Shown: in pieces, positions 6,970 through 14,954 of the stretch
Numbering within the stretch: position 1 is the first letter of the stretch
How the letters are laid out: every line of letters begins with the position of its first letter
IMG/VR virus record: IMGVR_UViG_3300005613_002765
Location: 1 to 21,488 of that record
Source: a virus
DNA length: 21,488 bases
Reading direction: 5' to 3' (one strand)
Made by a program: the position numbers and the translations under genes
Notes under the pieces: model-generated
Told to the model about the DNA's origin: nothing
Database searches by the model: none
Seen by the model: only the letters and a program-made list of their open reading frames with translations

Positions 6970-7625
6970 TGAAAGTAGAGGTCCACACCATTCGCTATGG
7001 CTCGCCCCAATGGTTGCTGGAATGCGCACCGACGCTTGATGCGTGGACGGAGCGACACGGCTATCCGCTGAACGTATGGAGCATGAAGGACAAGAAGCCG
7101 GAATACCCGTGCCTGAAGTTCTGCGAAATTGATATGTGGCGGCAGTTTCTTCAGGGGGATTCCGACTGGTGCATGTACGTAGACGGCGACGTGTACGTGC
7201 GACACGACGCCCCCGCACTTGATTTCCTCGATGAATCGGGCTTCTATGCGCGGCGGGCGCTAAAGCAGACGAACGGCAGATTTGCGTGGTGGTGCCGAAA
7301 GTATGGCATACCAAGCGCGAGGACAGAGCGACTGAAGCGATTCTGGTGGTTTCGGAACATGGGGTGGTGGGTGGTTGATCGAGCGTCGGCGGAGAAATTG
7401 CTTCGCGTGATTACCCCGCCGTATTACGAGGCCACGCTTGAGGAGTGCCAAGCTAACTTCTGGCTGGCTGAGGCGCGGCGCAAACATGGAATGCGGACGC
7501 TTTCACCACCGCTGGGCTGGGTGAATTTCCATTGGCTCAAGCGACCTTCGTGGATGTGGCACTTGGCCCACAGTCACGGAAAGATGACAGCGCTGCGGAC
7601 GATCCAGTTGCAAGGCAAAGTATGA
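6969..7625 (+). CDS. GT-A type glycosyltransferase with DGD motif
   Basis: The start is taken at the ATG overlapping the methyltransferase stop (TGATG), giving 218 residues. Features of a metal-dependent GT-A enzyme are present. These are a KFCEIDMWRQFL helix, then WCMYVDGDVYVRHDAP with the metal-binding DGD at residues 72-74. A FRNMGWWVVDRASAEKLL strand-helix (128-145) and an acidic EECQANFWLAE helix (159-169) follow. A terminal HLAHSHGK (198-205) could supply the last metal/phosphate ligand. It resembles small enzymes related to GT8/GT32-type folds, but I cannot fix the family. Donor and acceptor are unknown. It overlaps the sulfotransferase gene (ATGA). Confidence 0.7.
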   Translation: MKVEVHTIRYGSPQWLLECAPTLDAWTERHGYPLNVWSMKDKKPEYPCLKFCEIDMWRQFLQGDSDWCMYVDGDVYVRHDAPALDFLDESGFYARRALKQTNGRFAWWCRKYGIPSARTERLKRFWWFRNMGWWVVDRASAEKLLRVITPPYYEATLEECQANFWLAEARRKHGMRTLSPPLGWVNFHWLKRPSWMWHLAHSHGKMTALRTIQLQGKV

Positions 7626-8248
7626 GCAAGTACACGATAGTGCCGGTGATTGGGCTACCGAGGGGCGGAACCAGTTGTACCGCAGGGGTGATTCACCTCC
7701 TTGGCGTGTCGATGGGGCCTCTGTTAAGGCCGCCGGACAAGGCGAATCCGCGGGGGTATTTCGAGGATGACGTACTGTTTTGGGCGACCGACCTGCGGAT
7801 GAAGTCGGACATGCGCATACGCCTGTTGAGGCGGTATGCCAACCAGCGCATGATACGGTACGGTGAAACGATGATTGGGATGAAGATAAGTCGATTTTGC
7901 TTGATGATACCCGAATTAGTGCGTGCCTTTGCGCAGCTTAAAATCGTTGTCCCAGAGCGGGACATGGAAGAGGTAATCGTGTCGCAACGCAACACGCGGA
8001 TGTGGCCCGGATGGGGGCGCAGGCGGCTGCATTCGAGAATGATTACTCACCGTGACCAGAGGGAGGCGGATATTGCGAAGTACAAGCCGGACGTACTGCG
8101 TCTGGATTACCACGATACGGTCTTGAGACCAAGGCTTGCGATCGACCGGATTATCGCCTTCCTGGGCATTACCCCGAATCAAAAGCAGATACAAGCGGCG
8201 ATGGAGTTCGTGTCCCCTGAGTTATGGCATCATGGGAGGGTGAGATGA
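7622..8248 (+). CDS. PAPS-dependent sulfotransferase-like protein
   Basis: The start at ATG 7622 overlaps the preceding stop and gives 208 residues, short but adequate for the family. The 5'-phosphosulfate-binding loop appears as GLPRGGTSCTAG at residues 11-22. NPRGYFEDD at 42-50 is a frequent signature of this sulfotransferase group. A 3'-phosphate-binding region, KIVVPERDMEEVIVSQRN (107-124), has the expected Arg and Ser. The C-terminus, VLRLDYHDTVLRP then IIAFLGI, is also typical. The enzyme would move sulfate from PAPS to a hydroxyl, most likely on a glycan given its four transferase neighbours. It overlaps the next gene (ATGA). The family call is good; the acceptor is inferred. Confidence 0.75.
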   Translation: MSKYTIVPVIGLPRGGTSCTAGVIHLLGVSMGPLLRPPDKANPRGYFEDDVLFWATDLRMKSDMRIRLLRRYANQRMIRYGETMIGMKISRFCLMIPELVRAFAQLKIVVPERDMEEVIVSQRNTRMWPGWGRRRLHSRMITHRDQREADIAKYKPDVLRLDYHDTVLRPRLAIDRIIAFLGITPNQKQIQAAMEFVSPELWHHGRVR

Positions 8249-8997
8249 GGTTATCGGTTATCGTTCCCGTGCTGAATTCCCACGAAGCGCTCCGGCGGCA
8301 GTTGTTGTTCCTGGAGAAGTCCGGGCTACCGGATGGCACGGAGTTGATTCTGGTCGACGACGGAAGCGACCCGCCGATTGAGAACACCTCGCGCCTTCCG
8401 GTGAAGATCCTCAGAACGCACGACACCCGGCCGTGGACGTGGCCTCTGGCGAGAAACCTAGCGGCAAGGGAAGCGGCGGGTGAGTATCTCTTGATGTACG
8501 ACTTGGACCACATCATCACGCGGAAGTGCATGGACTTCGTTGTGGAGCATGACGCAATACGGGTCCACTTCCTCCGCCACTTTGGCGTGATTGACGAGCA
8601 CGGCGTACTGAAGACCGACCGCCCGACGCTGGAATCTTACGGGCTTCTATTTCCGGGCAAGCGAATTGAAACCCACCACAACAGCTTTGCCATAAGGGCG
8701 GAGCTATTCTGGGAATTGGGCGGATACCGCGAAGACTTGATAGGCGAGCGCTACCCCGCCGGCGAGGACAGCCAGTTGTACGCGGCGTGGAATAAATACG
8801 CTGCGGAGCACGACACCGAATCCCTTGAGGGCCCCATTCAATATGTCTTTCCTACGGGGCGATGGTGCGGAGACGTAGATCACGACCAGTTCGGTCTCTT
8901 TCATAAGCTCAGCCGGAGGAGCGACAAGAATTTCTGGTGGCTTCAACAAAAGGAGTTCGGAGTATGCCCAACGGTTTCGCCAAGGACTTGTCGGTGA
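8245..8997 (+). CDS. GT2 family glycosyltransferase
   Basis: The start at ATG 8245 overlaps the sulfotransferase stop, with GGGAGGG at 8234-8240; the product is 250 residues. The GT2 pattern is clear: RLSVIVPVLNSHE at the N-terminus and LILVDDGSD (nucleotide binding, DDG at 38-40). PLARNLAAREAAGEYLLMYDLDHI follows, with DLDH at 86-89 as the DxD metal site. LFWELGGYREDLIG then GEDSQLY near 173-179 holds the catalytic-base region. It should be an inverting transferase using an NDP-sugar. No membrane segment is seen, so it is probably a soluble cytoplasmic enzyme. The coding end overlaps the next gene by 34 bases, with that gene's ribosome-binding site inside. Confidence 0.85.
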   Translation: MRLSVIVPVLNSHEALRRQLLFLEKSGLPDGTELILVDDGSDPPIENTSRLPVKILRTHDTRPWTWPLARNLAAREAAGEYLLMYDLDHIITRKCMDFVVEHDAIRVHFLRHFGVIDEHGVLKTDRPTLESYGLLFPGKRIETHHNSFAIRAELFWELGGYREDLIGERYPAGEDSQLYAAWNKYAAEHDTESLEGPIQYVFPTGRWCGDVDHDQFGLFHKLSRRSDKNFWWLQQKEFGVCPTVSPRTCR

Positions 8998-9923
8998 TCG
9001 TGCCGGGCCGGAACGAGATGTTCCAGGCACAGACGGTCGAGGACGTTCTGTCTCGGATCCAAGCCGATACGGAAGTGATTTGCATCCTGGACGGCGGGTG
9101 GCCGCCGATGCGCGGCGTCGAAGATCACCCCAGAGCCAAAGTCGTCAAGACCACCACCCCCATCGGGCAACGGGCCGCCACCAATCTCGGCGCGCAGATG
9201 AGCCGAGCGAAGTACGTTATGAAGCTCGACGCGCATTGCAGGCTGGACGACGGCTTCGACGTGAAGATGATGGAGGCGATGGAACCCGAATACACGATGA
9301 TTCCAGCAATGCACCGGCTGCACGCCTTCGATTGGGCTTGCAACAACTGCGGCTGGACTCAGTACCAGGGAAGCAAGCCGCAGAAGTGCGAAGAGTGCGG
9401 AGAGGACGACCTGTACATGCACTTGGTCTGGGAGCCGAAATGGAAGGTCGGCCCCACGGTATCGTGGCGATTTGACACTAACCTGAGAATGCAATACTGG
9501 CCGCGACACAAGAAGCGAAAGACGGTTCGCCGGCAGATTGAGCAGGGCCTTGTCGAGACGCCGATATGCGTGGGCTGTTGCTTTATGATGGAGAGGGAGC
9601 GGTTCCTGGAACTCGGCGGGATGGACGAGAAGCACGGCTCCTGGGGTCAGTTTGGGGCCGAGTTGGGTTTCAAGGCGTGGCTCTCCGGCGGGAAGATGGT
9701 GACGAACACGAAGACGTGGTTCGCGCACCTTTTCCGCACGGGCAACTTTTCGGTTTACGGTGAATCGACGTTCCCGTACCCGATGGGGAGCGCCCAGCAG
9801 GAAGCGGCGAGGGACTATTCCAGGGACTTTTGGATGAACGACAAGTGGCCGCTCGCAAAGCGCAAGCTCGAATGGCTGATTGATTACTTCAAACCGATGC
9901 CCGATTGGCACGAGAAGAAATAG
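8964..9923 (+). CDS. GT2 family glycosyltransferase with zinc-ribbon insertion
   Basis: The start is ATG 8964, preceded by AAAGGAG at about 8949-8955; the product is 319 residues. GT2 features are DLSVIVPGRNEM (8-19), EVICILDGGW (37-46) and AATNLGAQMSRAKYVMKLDAH (71-91), where DAH stands in for DxD. ELGGMDEKHGSWGQFGAELGFKAW (216-239) is the acceptor/base region. Between the two halves is a CNNC-x12-CEEC ribbon (Cys 126, 129, 142, 145) that probably binds zinc. Two further cysteines follow in ICVGCCF near 201-206. The ribbon may contact the acceptor protein or stabilise the insertion; this is inference. The stop overlaps a GTG start (TAGTG) of the nozzle-like gene. Confidence 0.8.
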   Translation: MPNGFAKDLSVIVPGRNEMFQAQTVEDVLSRIQADTEVICILDGGWPPMRGVEDHPRAKVVKTTTPIGQRAATNLGAQMSRAKYVMKLDAHCRLDDGFDVKMMEAMEPEYTMIPAMHRLHAFDWACNNCGWTQYQGSKPQKCEECGEDDLYMHLVWEPKWKVGPTVSWRFDTNLRMQYWPRHKKRKTVRRQIEQGLVETPICVGCCFMMERERFLELGGMDEKHGSWGQFGAELGFKAWLSGGKMVTNTKTWFAHLFRTGNFSVYGESTFPYPMGSAQQEAARDYSRDFWMNDKWPLAKRKLEWLIDYFKPMPDWHEKK

Positions 9924-11017
9924 TGGCCCGCAAAACACTCGACATCCAGTTTCCCACGGCCGGAGTCGTCCGGCGCATGGGACTTCGCGCCTCGACAGGG
10001 GGCCGGGGACCATTCCCGGCCCCCTGGGCGACGAATGCGCGTCTTGAGGACGGATTGACGAATCGACTCAGGGGCGGGTCCTTTACCGCAATCGACGCAA
10101 CGGCGAAGGACGACCCCGTTTACAGAGACCGGGCGATTACGTTCAGCGGCGCAGTAGTCACGGCAAGCAGGCAGGGGGATCACGACGATACCGATTTGGA
10201 CTGTGACGTGTCGGACATGCAGAGGCCGACCATCTTTGCCCTGGCAAAGGCGGGCGAGACGCCGGCTACGGTAGTGGCGGTGGCGCCTTACGAAGACTCG
10301 TCGATGCTTTGCTTTACCGCAGACCAGACGTGGGCCTTGCGGGGCGATCCGCTTTCCGGCTCTTTCGGGAACGTGTCTCGGGAGGTGGGGATTATCGCGG
10401 AAGAGGCGTGGTGCAGCAGCCACGGGACGTTCTATTTCCTTTCGTCCCAGGGGCTCTATTCGGTTGGGGCAGATGGAAGCGGACTGAAGCCTCTCTCAGA
10501 AGACCTGATTCCCGATGAATTGATCGACGTAGACGACGACGACTGCACCCTCACGTACAACCATGCGGACCGGGGCGTTTACATTCACCTCAGCGATGCG
10601 GACGTGTCGTGGTTCTACGATACCGCGAGGGAGCAATTCTGGCCGTTTACCACGGAGAGCACCGATTCTCACGTGCTGATAGGACCCTTCAGGTTGGGGC
10701 AGGTGAATTCCTACGGCCGGGTTCTGAATCTACACGGAACCATTGCCACCGGCAGTGACGATGTGGACTGGCGCCTTGTAACCGGAGACAGCGCAGAAGC
10801 GGCGGCCGCCAACGGGAAGGCGGCGATTGAGGCGGCTTTAGCCGGCGAGAGCTATTCCGATTACGTCGCGGCAAGTGGGGCGTGGTCTGCGGGCAGGACG
10901 CACCTGGCTTACCCGCGGATTCGCGCGGTTTGGTGCTGCGTGTGGTTGGCTTCGGAGGGAACCTGGGCTTACGAAAGCGTTGTGATGAGCGCGACCGTTT
11001 CGGGGAGATGGAGGTAA
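9923..11017 (+). CDS. Tail nozzle / tail tubular B-like protein (beta-propeller type)
   Basis: The GTG at 9923 overlaps the upstream stop (TAGTG) and follows GAGAAGAAA; a TTG at 9905 is the alternative. The product is 364 residues. The middle resembles podovirus nozzle/DNA-stabilisation proteins: LCFTADQTWALRGDP (129-143), then a VSREVGIIAEEAW segment, FYFLSSQGLYSVGADG (170-185) and PLSEDLIPDEL. These form blades in the propeller that closes the tail tube. The C-terminus is beta-rich and ends VVMSATVSGRWR. It is shorter than P22 gp10 (about 470 residues) or T7 gp12 (about 790). In known podoviruses the gene follows the adaptor gene, but here nearly 6 kb of other genes intervene. Motif-based assignment only. 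Confidence 0.55.
   Translation: MARKTLDIQFPTAGVVRRMGLRASTGGRGPFPAPWATNARLEDGLTNRLRGGSFTAIDATAKDDPVYRDRAITFSGAVVTASRQGDHDDTDLDCDVSDMQRPTIFALAKAGETPATVVAVAPYEDSSMLCFTADQTWALRGDPLSGSFGNVSREVGIIAEEAWCSSHGTFYFLSSQGLYSVGADGSGLKPLSEDLIPDELIDVDDDDCTLTYNHADRGVYIHLSDADVSWFYDTAREQFWPFTTESTDSHVLIGPFRLGQVNSYGRVLNLHGTIATGSDDVDWRLVTGDSAEAAAANGKAAIEAALAGESYSDYVAASGAWSAGRTHLAYPRIRAVWCCVWLASEGTWAYESVVMSATVSGRWR
11010..11015 (+). promoter_or_regulatory. Strong Shine-Dalgarno GGAGGT fixing the start of the 878-residue rod protein
   Basis: GGAGGT lies five bases before ATG 11020 and overlaps the end of the nozzle-like gene. It decides the start against an in-frame ATG 138 bases upstream inside that gene. The block GGAGGTAATCATGGCCAT is nearly repeated at 15809. 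Confidence 0.8.
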
Positions 11018-11019
11018 TC

Positions 11020-13656
11020 ATGGCCATAACAACTATACCGGAAAACGCCCCCGACCAGAGTGAGATTGTCCTTGAGCACATGGACAATCCATTCGAGACG
11101 TATTGGTGGACGACTGCTTCTATCACGGACATTCCGCCGGATTCGGTTGGGTGGATGTTGGCTAATGGTTGGGTCGTTCAGAGCATTGATTACGACACCA
11201 GCACGACGCCGAACATTCCTTACTACAACATGACGAAGGAGAGGCTCCAGAACTGGCAAGTCCTCCTCTCGCTCCTGAATGCGTTTACTGTTGCGTACAA
11301 CGATGCTCAGGACTGCAACCAGGTCCGGTACAACGAAGTGGTCCGGGACTGGACGGAGATGCTCTCCAGCAGCCAGTCACAATTCGAGGCGCAAACCACG
11401 GAACGGAACGCGCAAAGCACGTTGATTCTGGGGAATCTGGCCACTTACATGGATGCCGTGGATACTCTGATTGACGATAACCAGACGGACCTTGCCGTAG
11501 AGGCGGACAAGGCGATTGATGCGTTGACCGAATTGAATGCCAAGCTCAGCGACCTGGAGGACAACGTCGACAGCAACACGACGACGATTGCGGAGCTCTT
11601 GACCGACCAGAGCGACTACTTGAGCGATTTCCTCACGGATTACGCGGCCAAGCTGGACGAATTGGATGACGACTATACTTCTTACTCCGGCACTGTCACC
11701 ACGCTTCTGGGTAACGCGACGACGCAGTTATCTACGTTTGTCACGGACCAGGACGCGCAACTGGCGACGTTGGAGTCGCAGCGGGCAGCGACGCGCACCG
11801 AGATAGAATCGCTGCTGGAAGGCGAGGTGAATGATTTGCTCCTTCACTTGGAGGAGTACACGGAGCAACTCACCACAACCGAGACCTACGGCGACACGAT
11901 GCGGACCAGTGTCACGGCGCTGATTGCCGACAAGACAACCGACCTGACGACCTACCTGACGGATTACGCTACTCAAATCGCTTACCTTGCCACGGATTTC
12001 GCGGCGCACAACACGGCTTCCTTGGAAGATCAGGCGGACGCGCTAACTGCACTGAACTCCCACATCGAGGACTACAACGCCCACTTAACCACCTTGGCGA
12101 GCAACTACAGCACCCATTCAGATACGCTCGATGCACTGCTGTCGACCGCGGCGGACAACACGAGCACCTTGACTTCTGGAATTGACTCCCTGTTGGCGTT
12201 GATGTTGACGGACTACGAGACAATCGACGGTGAGATAGACGACCTGGTTAGCTCCGGTTCAGATACCTTGACGACCCACGCGAGCGATTACAACACGGTT
12301 CTTGCTGCGCTGGAAACGGATTACAGTTCTCACGTAACCACCGCGACTGCGTTCCTGGATGACCTGGGCGTTACCGAGCTTGCCAGAATCAACGAAGAGT
12401 TCACGGCCAGCCTTTCCGTGCAATTGCAGTACTTGACCGACAGGGGGCTCTACTCGGCGGCGGCGGCCGTTGATTACACCGCTCGAAACGCCCGTGACCT
12501 GAGCGAGCGAATCACGGAACTGAACGACAAGCTCAACCGCGAACAATTCGAGAACCAACACCGGCTCTATGAACAGAAGGTGGCCATGCGGGCGCGTACC
12601 TTGGACGGGAAGGACCGGGTGTATTCGCTCCGGCAGGAGGTGTATCGGTATCAGGCCACCCAGATAACGGGGATGTATGCCCTGTTGCAAGAAGTGCGGA
12701 ATCGTACCCTTTCCGGGAAGCAGGCGATTCTGGCTGCGCAGGACGCCAATAGCCACTTCCAGATTGAGGTTCAATCGGCCCTCTACGCAAGGACCCAGGA
12801 AGTTCGGGTCAGGGTCATGGAAGGCGCAGATCGGGTGTACCAGCTTCGGGACGCCCTCACGCGCTGGGCCAGCGACGAACTGCATCGACTGTACGGAGAA
12901 CAACTCCAAACCCGACTCAAGGCAGCGGAAGCGGAGGACCGGAAGCACGCGGCGAAGCAGGAAGTTCGCGCCGCGAACCAAGCGATTCGGATGCAACTCC
13001 ACCAGGGGTTGTTGAGTGAAGTGCAGTTGATTCTCGGGGGACTGGACCGGGAACGCGCGGCGACTTCCGACATAGCCAAGCTGCAAGTCAGCACGAATGA
13101 GCGGCTGCTTGAGGCTATTCGGGGGGTTGTGGGCACGTTCCTGGACCGGATTGAAAAGGAGCACGGGATCTCGGTGGACGTGTGGAGGGCGGAGGCTGCC
13201 CAGCGAGACAAGATGCTTCAGCACCTCAAGGAGATCGAGACACAGCAGGCAGCGGGCATAGATCGCCAGCACGCGGCCCAGCAGGACGTTTCCAGGGCGG
13301 CCATGGCAGAACGGGATAAACTCCTCGCCCAGCTTCAGGACGCCGTGCAGGGCTTCCTGACGGGCAAGGAGCGGTATTCCAGCTTGACCCAACAGAACGC
13401 CTCGAATCTGGCCGACCACAAGCACAAGATGATCGTCGAGAAGATGAACGAAGCGGCAGCCAGGCTACAGGAGCTAAGAGGCCAACAGGCGGAAGACATG
13501 AAGCTCATGGCGTATCAGTTGGACGAGCGCAACAAACTACTTATCGGGCTGTACGGGTTCGTGGAGCGCCGCGAAGACGTAGGACCACGATTCGAGCAAC
13601 TCGCACAGGTATGTACCGCACTGGGCGATAGCGGGGGAGGCTGGATCACCCCATGA
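11020..13656 (+). CDS. Long rod-like virion protein made of two families of 36-residue repeats
   Basis: This 878-residue protein starts at ATG 11020. Residues 1-130 form an N-terminal region with YWWTTASITDIPPDSVGWML that may be the anchor. Residues 170-457 are eight tandem 36-residue units, often beginning [TES]-[DE]-Y with a second aromatic about 11 residues later. Residues 516-839 are nine more 36-residue units of another sequence, each starting LY, LL, ML or similar and often ending in K or R. The last 39 residues (LIGLYGFVERRED ... GGGWITP) look like a conserved cap. Composition is strongly helical, with almost no Cys or Pro in the repeats. It follows the nozzle-like gene, where fibre, tape-like or internal proteins are found. 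I recognise the general type from podovirus-like contigs but no named family. Confidence 0.65.
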   Translation: MAITTIPENAPDQSEIVLEHMDNPFETYWWTTASITDIPPDSVGWMLANGWVVQSIDYDTSTTPNIPYYNMTKERLQNWQVLLSLLNAFTVAYNDAQDCNQVRYNEVVRDWTEMLSSSQSQFEAQTTERNAQSTLILGNLATYMDAVDTLIDDNQTDLAVEADKAIDALTELNAKLSDLEDNVDSNTTTIAELLTDQSDYLSDFLTDYAAKLDELDDDYTSYSGTVTTLLGNATTQLSTFVTDQDAQLATLESQRAATRTEIESLLEGEVNDLLLHLEEYTEQLTTTETYGDTMRTSVTALIADKTTDLTTYLTDYATQIAYLATDFAAHNTASLEDQADALTALNSHIEDYNAHLTTLASNYSTHSDTLDALLSTAADNTSTLTSGIDSLLALMLTDYETIDGEIDDLVSSGSDTLTTHASDYNTVLAALETDYSSHVTTATAFLDDLGVTELARINEEFTASLSVQLQYLTDRGLYSAAAAVDYTARNARDLSERITELNDKLNREQFENQHRLYEQKVAMRARTLDGKDRVYSLRQEVYRYQATQITGMYALLQEVRNRTLSGKQAILAAQDANSHFQIEVQSALYARTQEVRVRVMEGADRVYQLRDALTRWASDELHRLYGEQLQTRLKAAEAEDRKHAAKQEVRAANQAIRMQLHQGLLSEVQLILGGLDRERAATSDIAKLQVSTNERLLEAIRGVVGTFLDRIEKEHGISVDVWRAEAAQRDKMLQHLKEIETQQAAGIDRQHAAQQDVSRAAMAERDKLLAQLQDAVQGFLTGKERYSSLTQQNASNLADHKHKMIVEKMNEAAARLQELRGQQAEDMKLMAYQLDERNKLLIGLYGFVERREDVGPRFEQLAQVCTALGDSGGGWITP
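11527..12390 (+). repeat. Eight tandem 108-bp (36-residue) coding repeats, Asp/Thr-rich family
   Basis: Units start at residues 170, 206, 242, 278, 314, 350, 386 and 422. Clear anchors are TDYAAKLDELDDDYTSY (206), TDYATQIAYLATDFAAH (314), EDYNAHLTTLASNYSTH (350) and SDYNTVLAALETDYSSH (422), whose spacings of 108, 36 and 72 residues are all multiples of 36. The other units are more degenerate but keep Leu near positions 7, 10 and 24-25. The DNA has diverged, so the period shows at protein level. Confidence 0.85.
12565..13536 (+). repeat. Nine tandem 108-bp (36-residue) coding repeats, Gln/Arg-rich family
   Basis: Units start every 36 residues from 516 to 804: LYEQKVAMRARTLDGKDRVY, MYALLQEVRNRTLSGKQAIL, LYARTQEVRVRVMEGADRVY, LYGEQLQTRL, LHQGLLSEVQ, LLEAIRGVVG, MLQHLKEIET, LLAQLQDAVQGFLTGKERYS and MIVEKMNEAA. 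The first three units share an [RV]xRxxxxGxxxxx core, and the last four end in RDK, RDK, KHK and RNK. No gaps are needed, and the frame closes exactly on the terminal cap at residue 840. Confidence 0.85.
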
Positions 13657-14954
13657 CGATCAGGAAGCGCAGAATGAGGGCACCCGGTTTTGGGATGCCC
13701 ACGCCTTACAATCCGTTGACGGGGCAGTACGAAACCCTTGCGCCAACGGGGCATTACCCCTATTGCGCGATGATGCAAGTGGCGGAAGACGATACGCACG
13801 AGGATTACGTGGTCTGTCGGGGTTGGGACACGCGGGTGAATCGGTTCTTCGATGCCGTTTCGGTGGCGAAACCCTACGGGAAGCGCGCCAAGTACATCTA
13901 CCGGATCGGGCAGGTGTATCCTGCCGTCCTTCCGTGGATGCGGTTGGGTGAGAATTGGGCACCAAGCCAGAATCCGGGCGTGGCGGAGACGACTCAAGGC
14001 CATCCGGCGGATCTGGATGAGGAAGTCGAGATTCTCTACGACGACGATAGCAAAGTCATCAACTGGATGCTCCTGGACTGCGGTGGTTTGCCGGAATTCT
14101 ACAACGATTCCGGGGAGGAGGTGTCAGCCTATGCCATAATGGCCGTGACCGGCGTGCAAACATTAGACAGCGGCAAGGTTGTCAAAAAGATTGGGAAGCC
14201 GAGTACGACATTGTACCGAGAGTACATAGTCAACAGCAGCTTGGCAGTTGCCGATGAATCTGTTGGCCTCTATCAACTTGGCCCGGAAATTCAAGTCGCT
14301 TATACTGGCGGCACCCCGGCCGCCGGGAAGGGCTGGGGGCCGCAGCCGGATGCGTGGACTGTGTCGGCGGATTACCCGGAAACGTGCATGATCGAAGGGA
14401 CGGTAGACGCCGATAGCAAGATAGCGAAAGCGCAAATCCATACGTTAGATCGAGTTCCGTTTCAACTAAAAACTTCTCTGACACCCGGCGGTGGAGCTAC
14501 GGCGTATGTAGCCACATCCGATGGCACAATCATCGACGACTCTACGCCTTGGACTGTAACAGTACAAGACACGGTCGGTGGTAAACGCGCCATTGGAAAA
14601 GATGATCGGGCTGCTGGCGGTGGCGTTGGGCTAGCCGAATATCTAGCGAATGGCACACTGGCGATAACGTACGTGCGACCAATGGCAAAGCGCTGTTCAT
14701 GTTTGATAGACGCTGGGGCCGGGATAGATGATGCCGATGCAAGCGTGAATGTAGACAACGTAACGCCCATTGATGGCGGCATGATTAAAGACTCCGACAA
14801 CGATGACATTACGGTCTACATTCAACGCAACGTGCAGAGCACCGGCGGATACAAAGCTGCTGACAATACGGTAATGCAGATCGAATGGAATGAGAGCGAG
14901 GACAAGTGGTACATTTACGACGGCCCATGTCACCCGGATTGTAGATGCACATAA
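13653..14954 (+). CDS. Putative virion protein with planctomycete-phage-like beta domain
   Basis: This 433-residue protein starts at an ATGA overlap with the rod gene; GGGGGAGG at 13633-13640 lies 12 bases upstream. The N-terminus is basic (MTIRKRRMRAPGFGMPTPYN). The middle is beta-rich, and the segment around residues 265-345 (RVPFQLKTSLTPGGGATAYV, then TPWTVTVQDTVGGKRAIG and VGLAEYLANGTLAITYV) looks like a repeated beta module. I associate such modules with proteins from planctomycete genomes and phages. It ends with cysteines (KRCSCL, then CHPDCRCT). No signal peptide or membrane helix is seen. It could be a tail fibre or adhesin-like virion protein. The function is unknown and the host link is an inference. 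Confidence 0.5.
   Translation: MTIRKRRMRAPGFGMPTPYNPLTGQYETLAPTGHYPYCAMMQVAEDDTHEDYVVCRGWDTRVNRFFDAVSVAKPYGKRAKYIYRIGQVYPAVLPWMRLGENWAPSQNPGVAETTQGHPADLDEEVEILYDDDSKVINWMLLDCGGLPEFYNDSGEEVSAYAIMAVTGVQTLDSGKVVKKIGKPSTTLYREYIVNSSLAVADESVGLYQLGPEIQVAYTGGTPAAGKGWGPQPDAWTVSADYPETCMIEGTVDADSKIAKAQIHTLDRVPFQLKTSLTPGGGATAYVATSDGTIIDDSTPWTVTVQDTVGGKRAIGKDDRAAGGGVGLAEYLANGTLAITYVRPMAKRCSCLIDAGAGIDDADASVNVDNVTPIDGGMIKDSDNDDITVYIQRNVQSTGGYKAADNTVMQIEWNESEDKWYIYDGPCHPDCRCT

Noticed and set aside
8943-10013. 356-codon minus-strand frame opposite the zinc-ribbon glycosyltransferase
   Set aside because: Shadow of high-GC coding; the + strand has clear GT2 motifs and start signals.
12259-13425. 388-codon minus-strand frame opposite the rod protein
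   Set aside because: Its translation has no recognisable motif, while the + strand shows a regular 36-residue repeat that must be the real coding frame.
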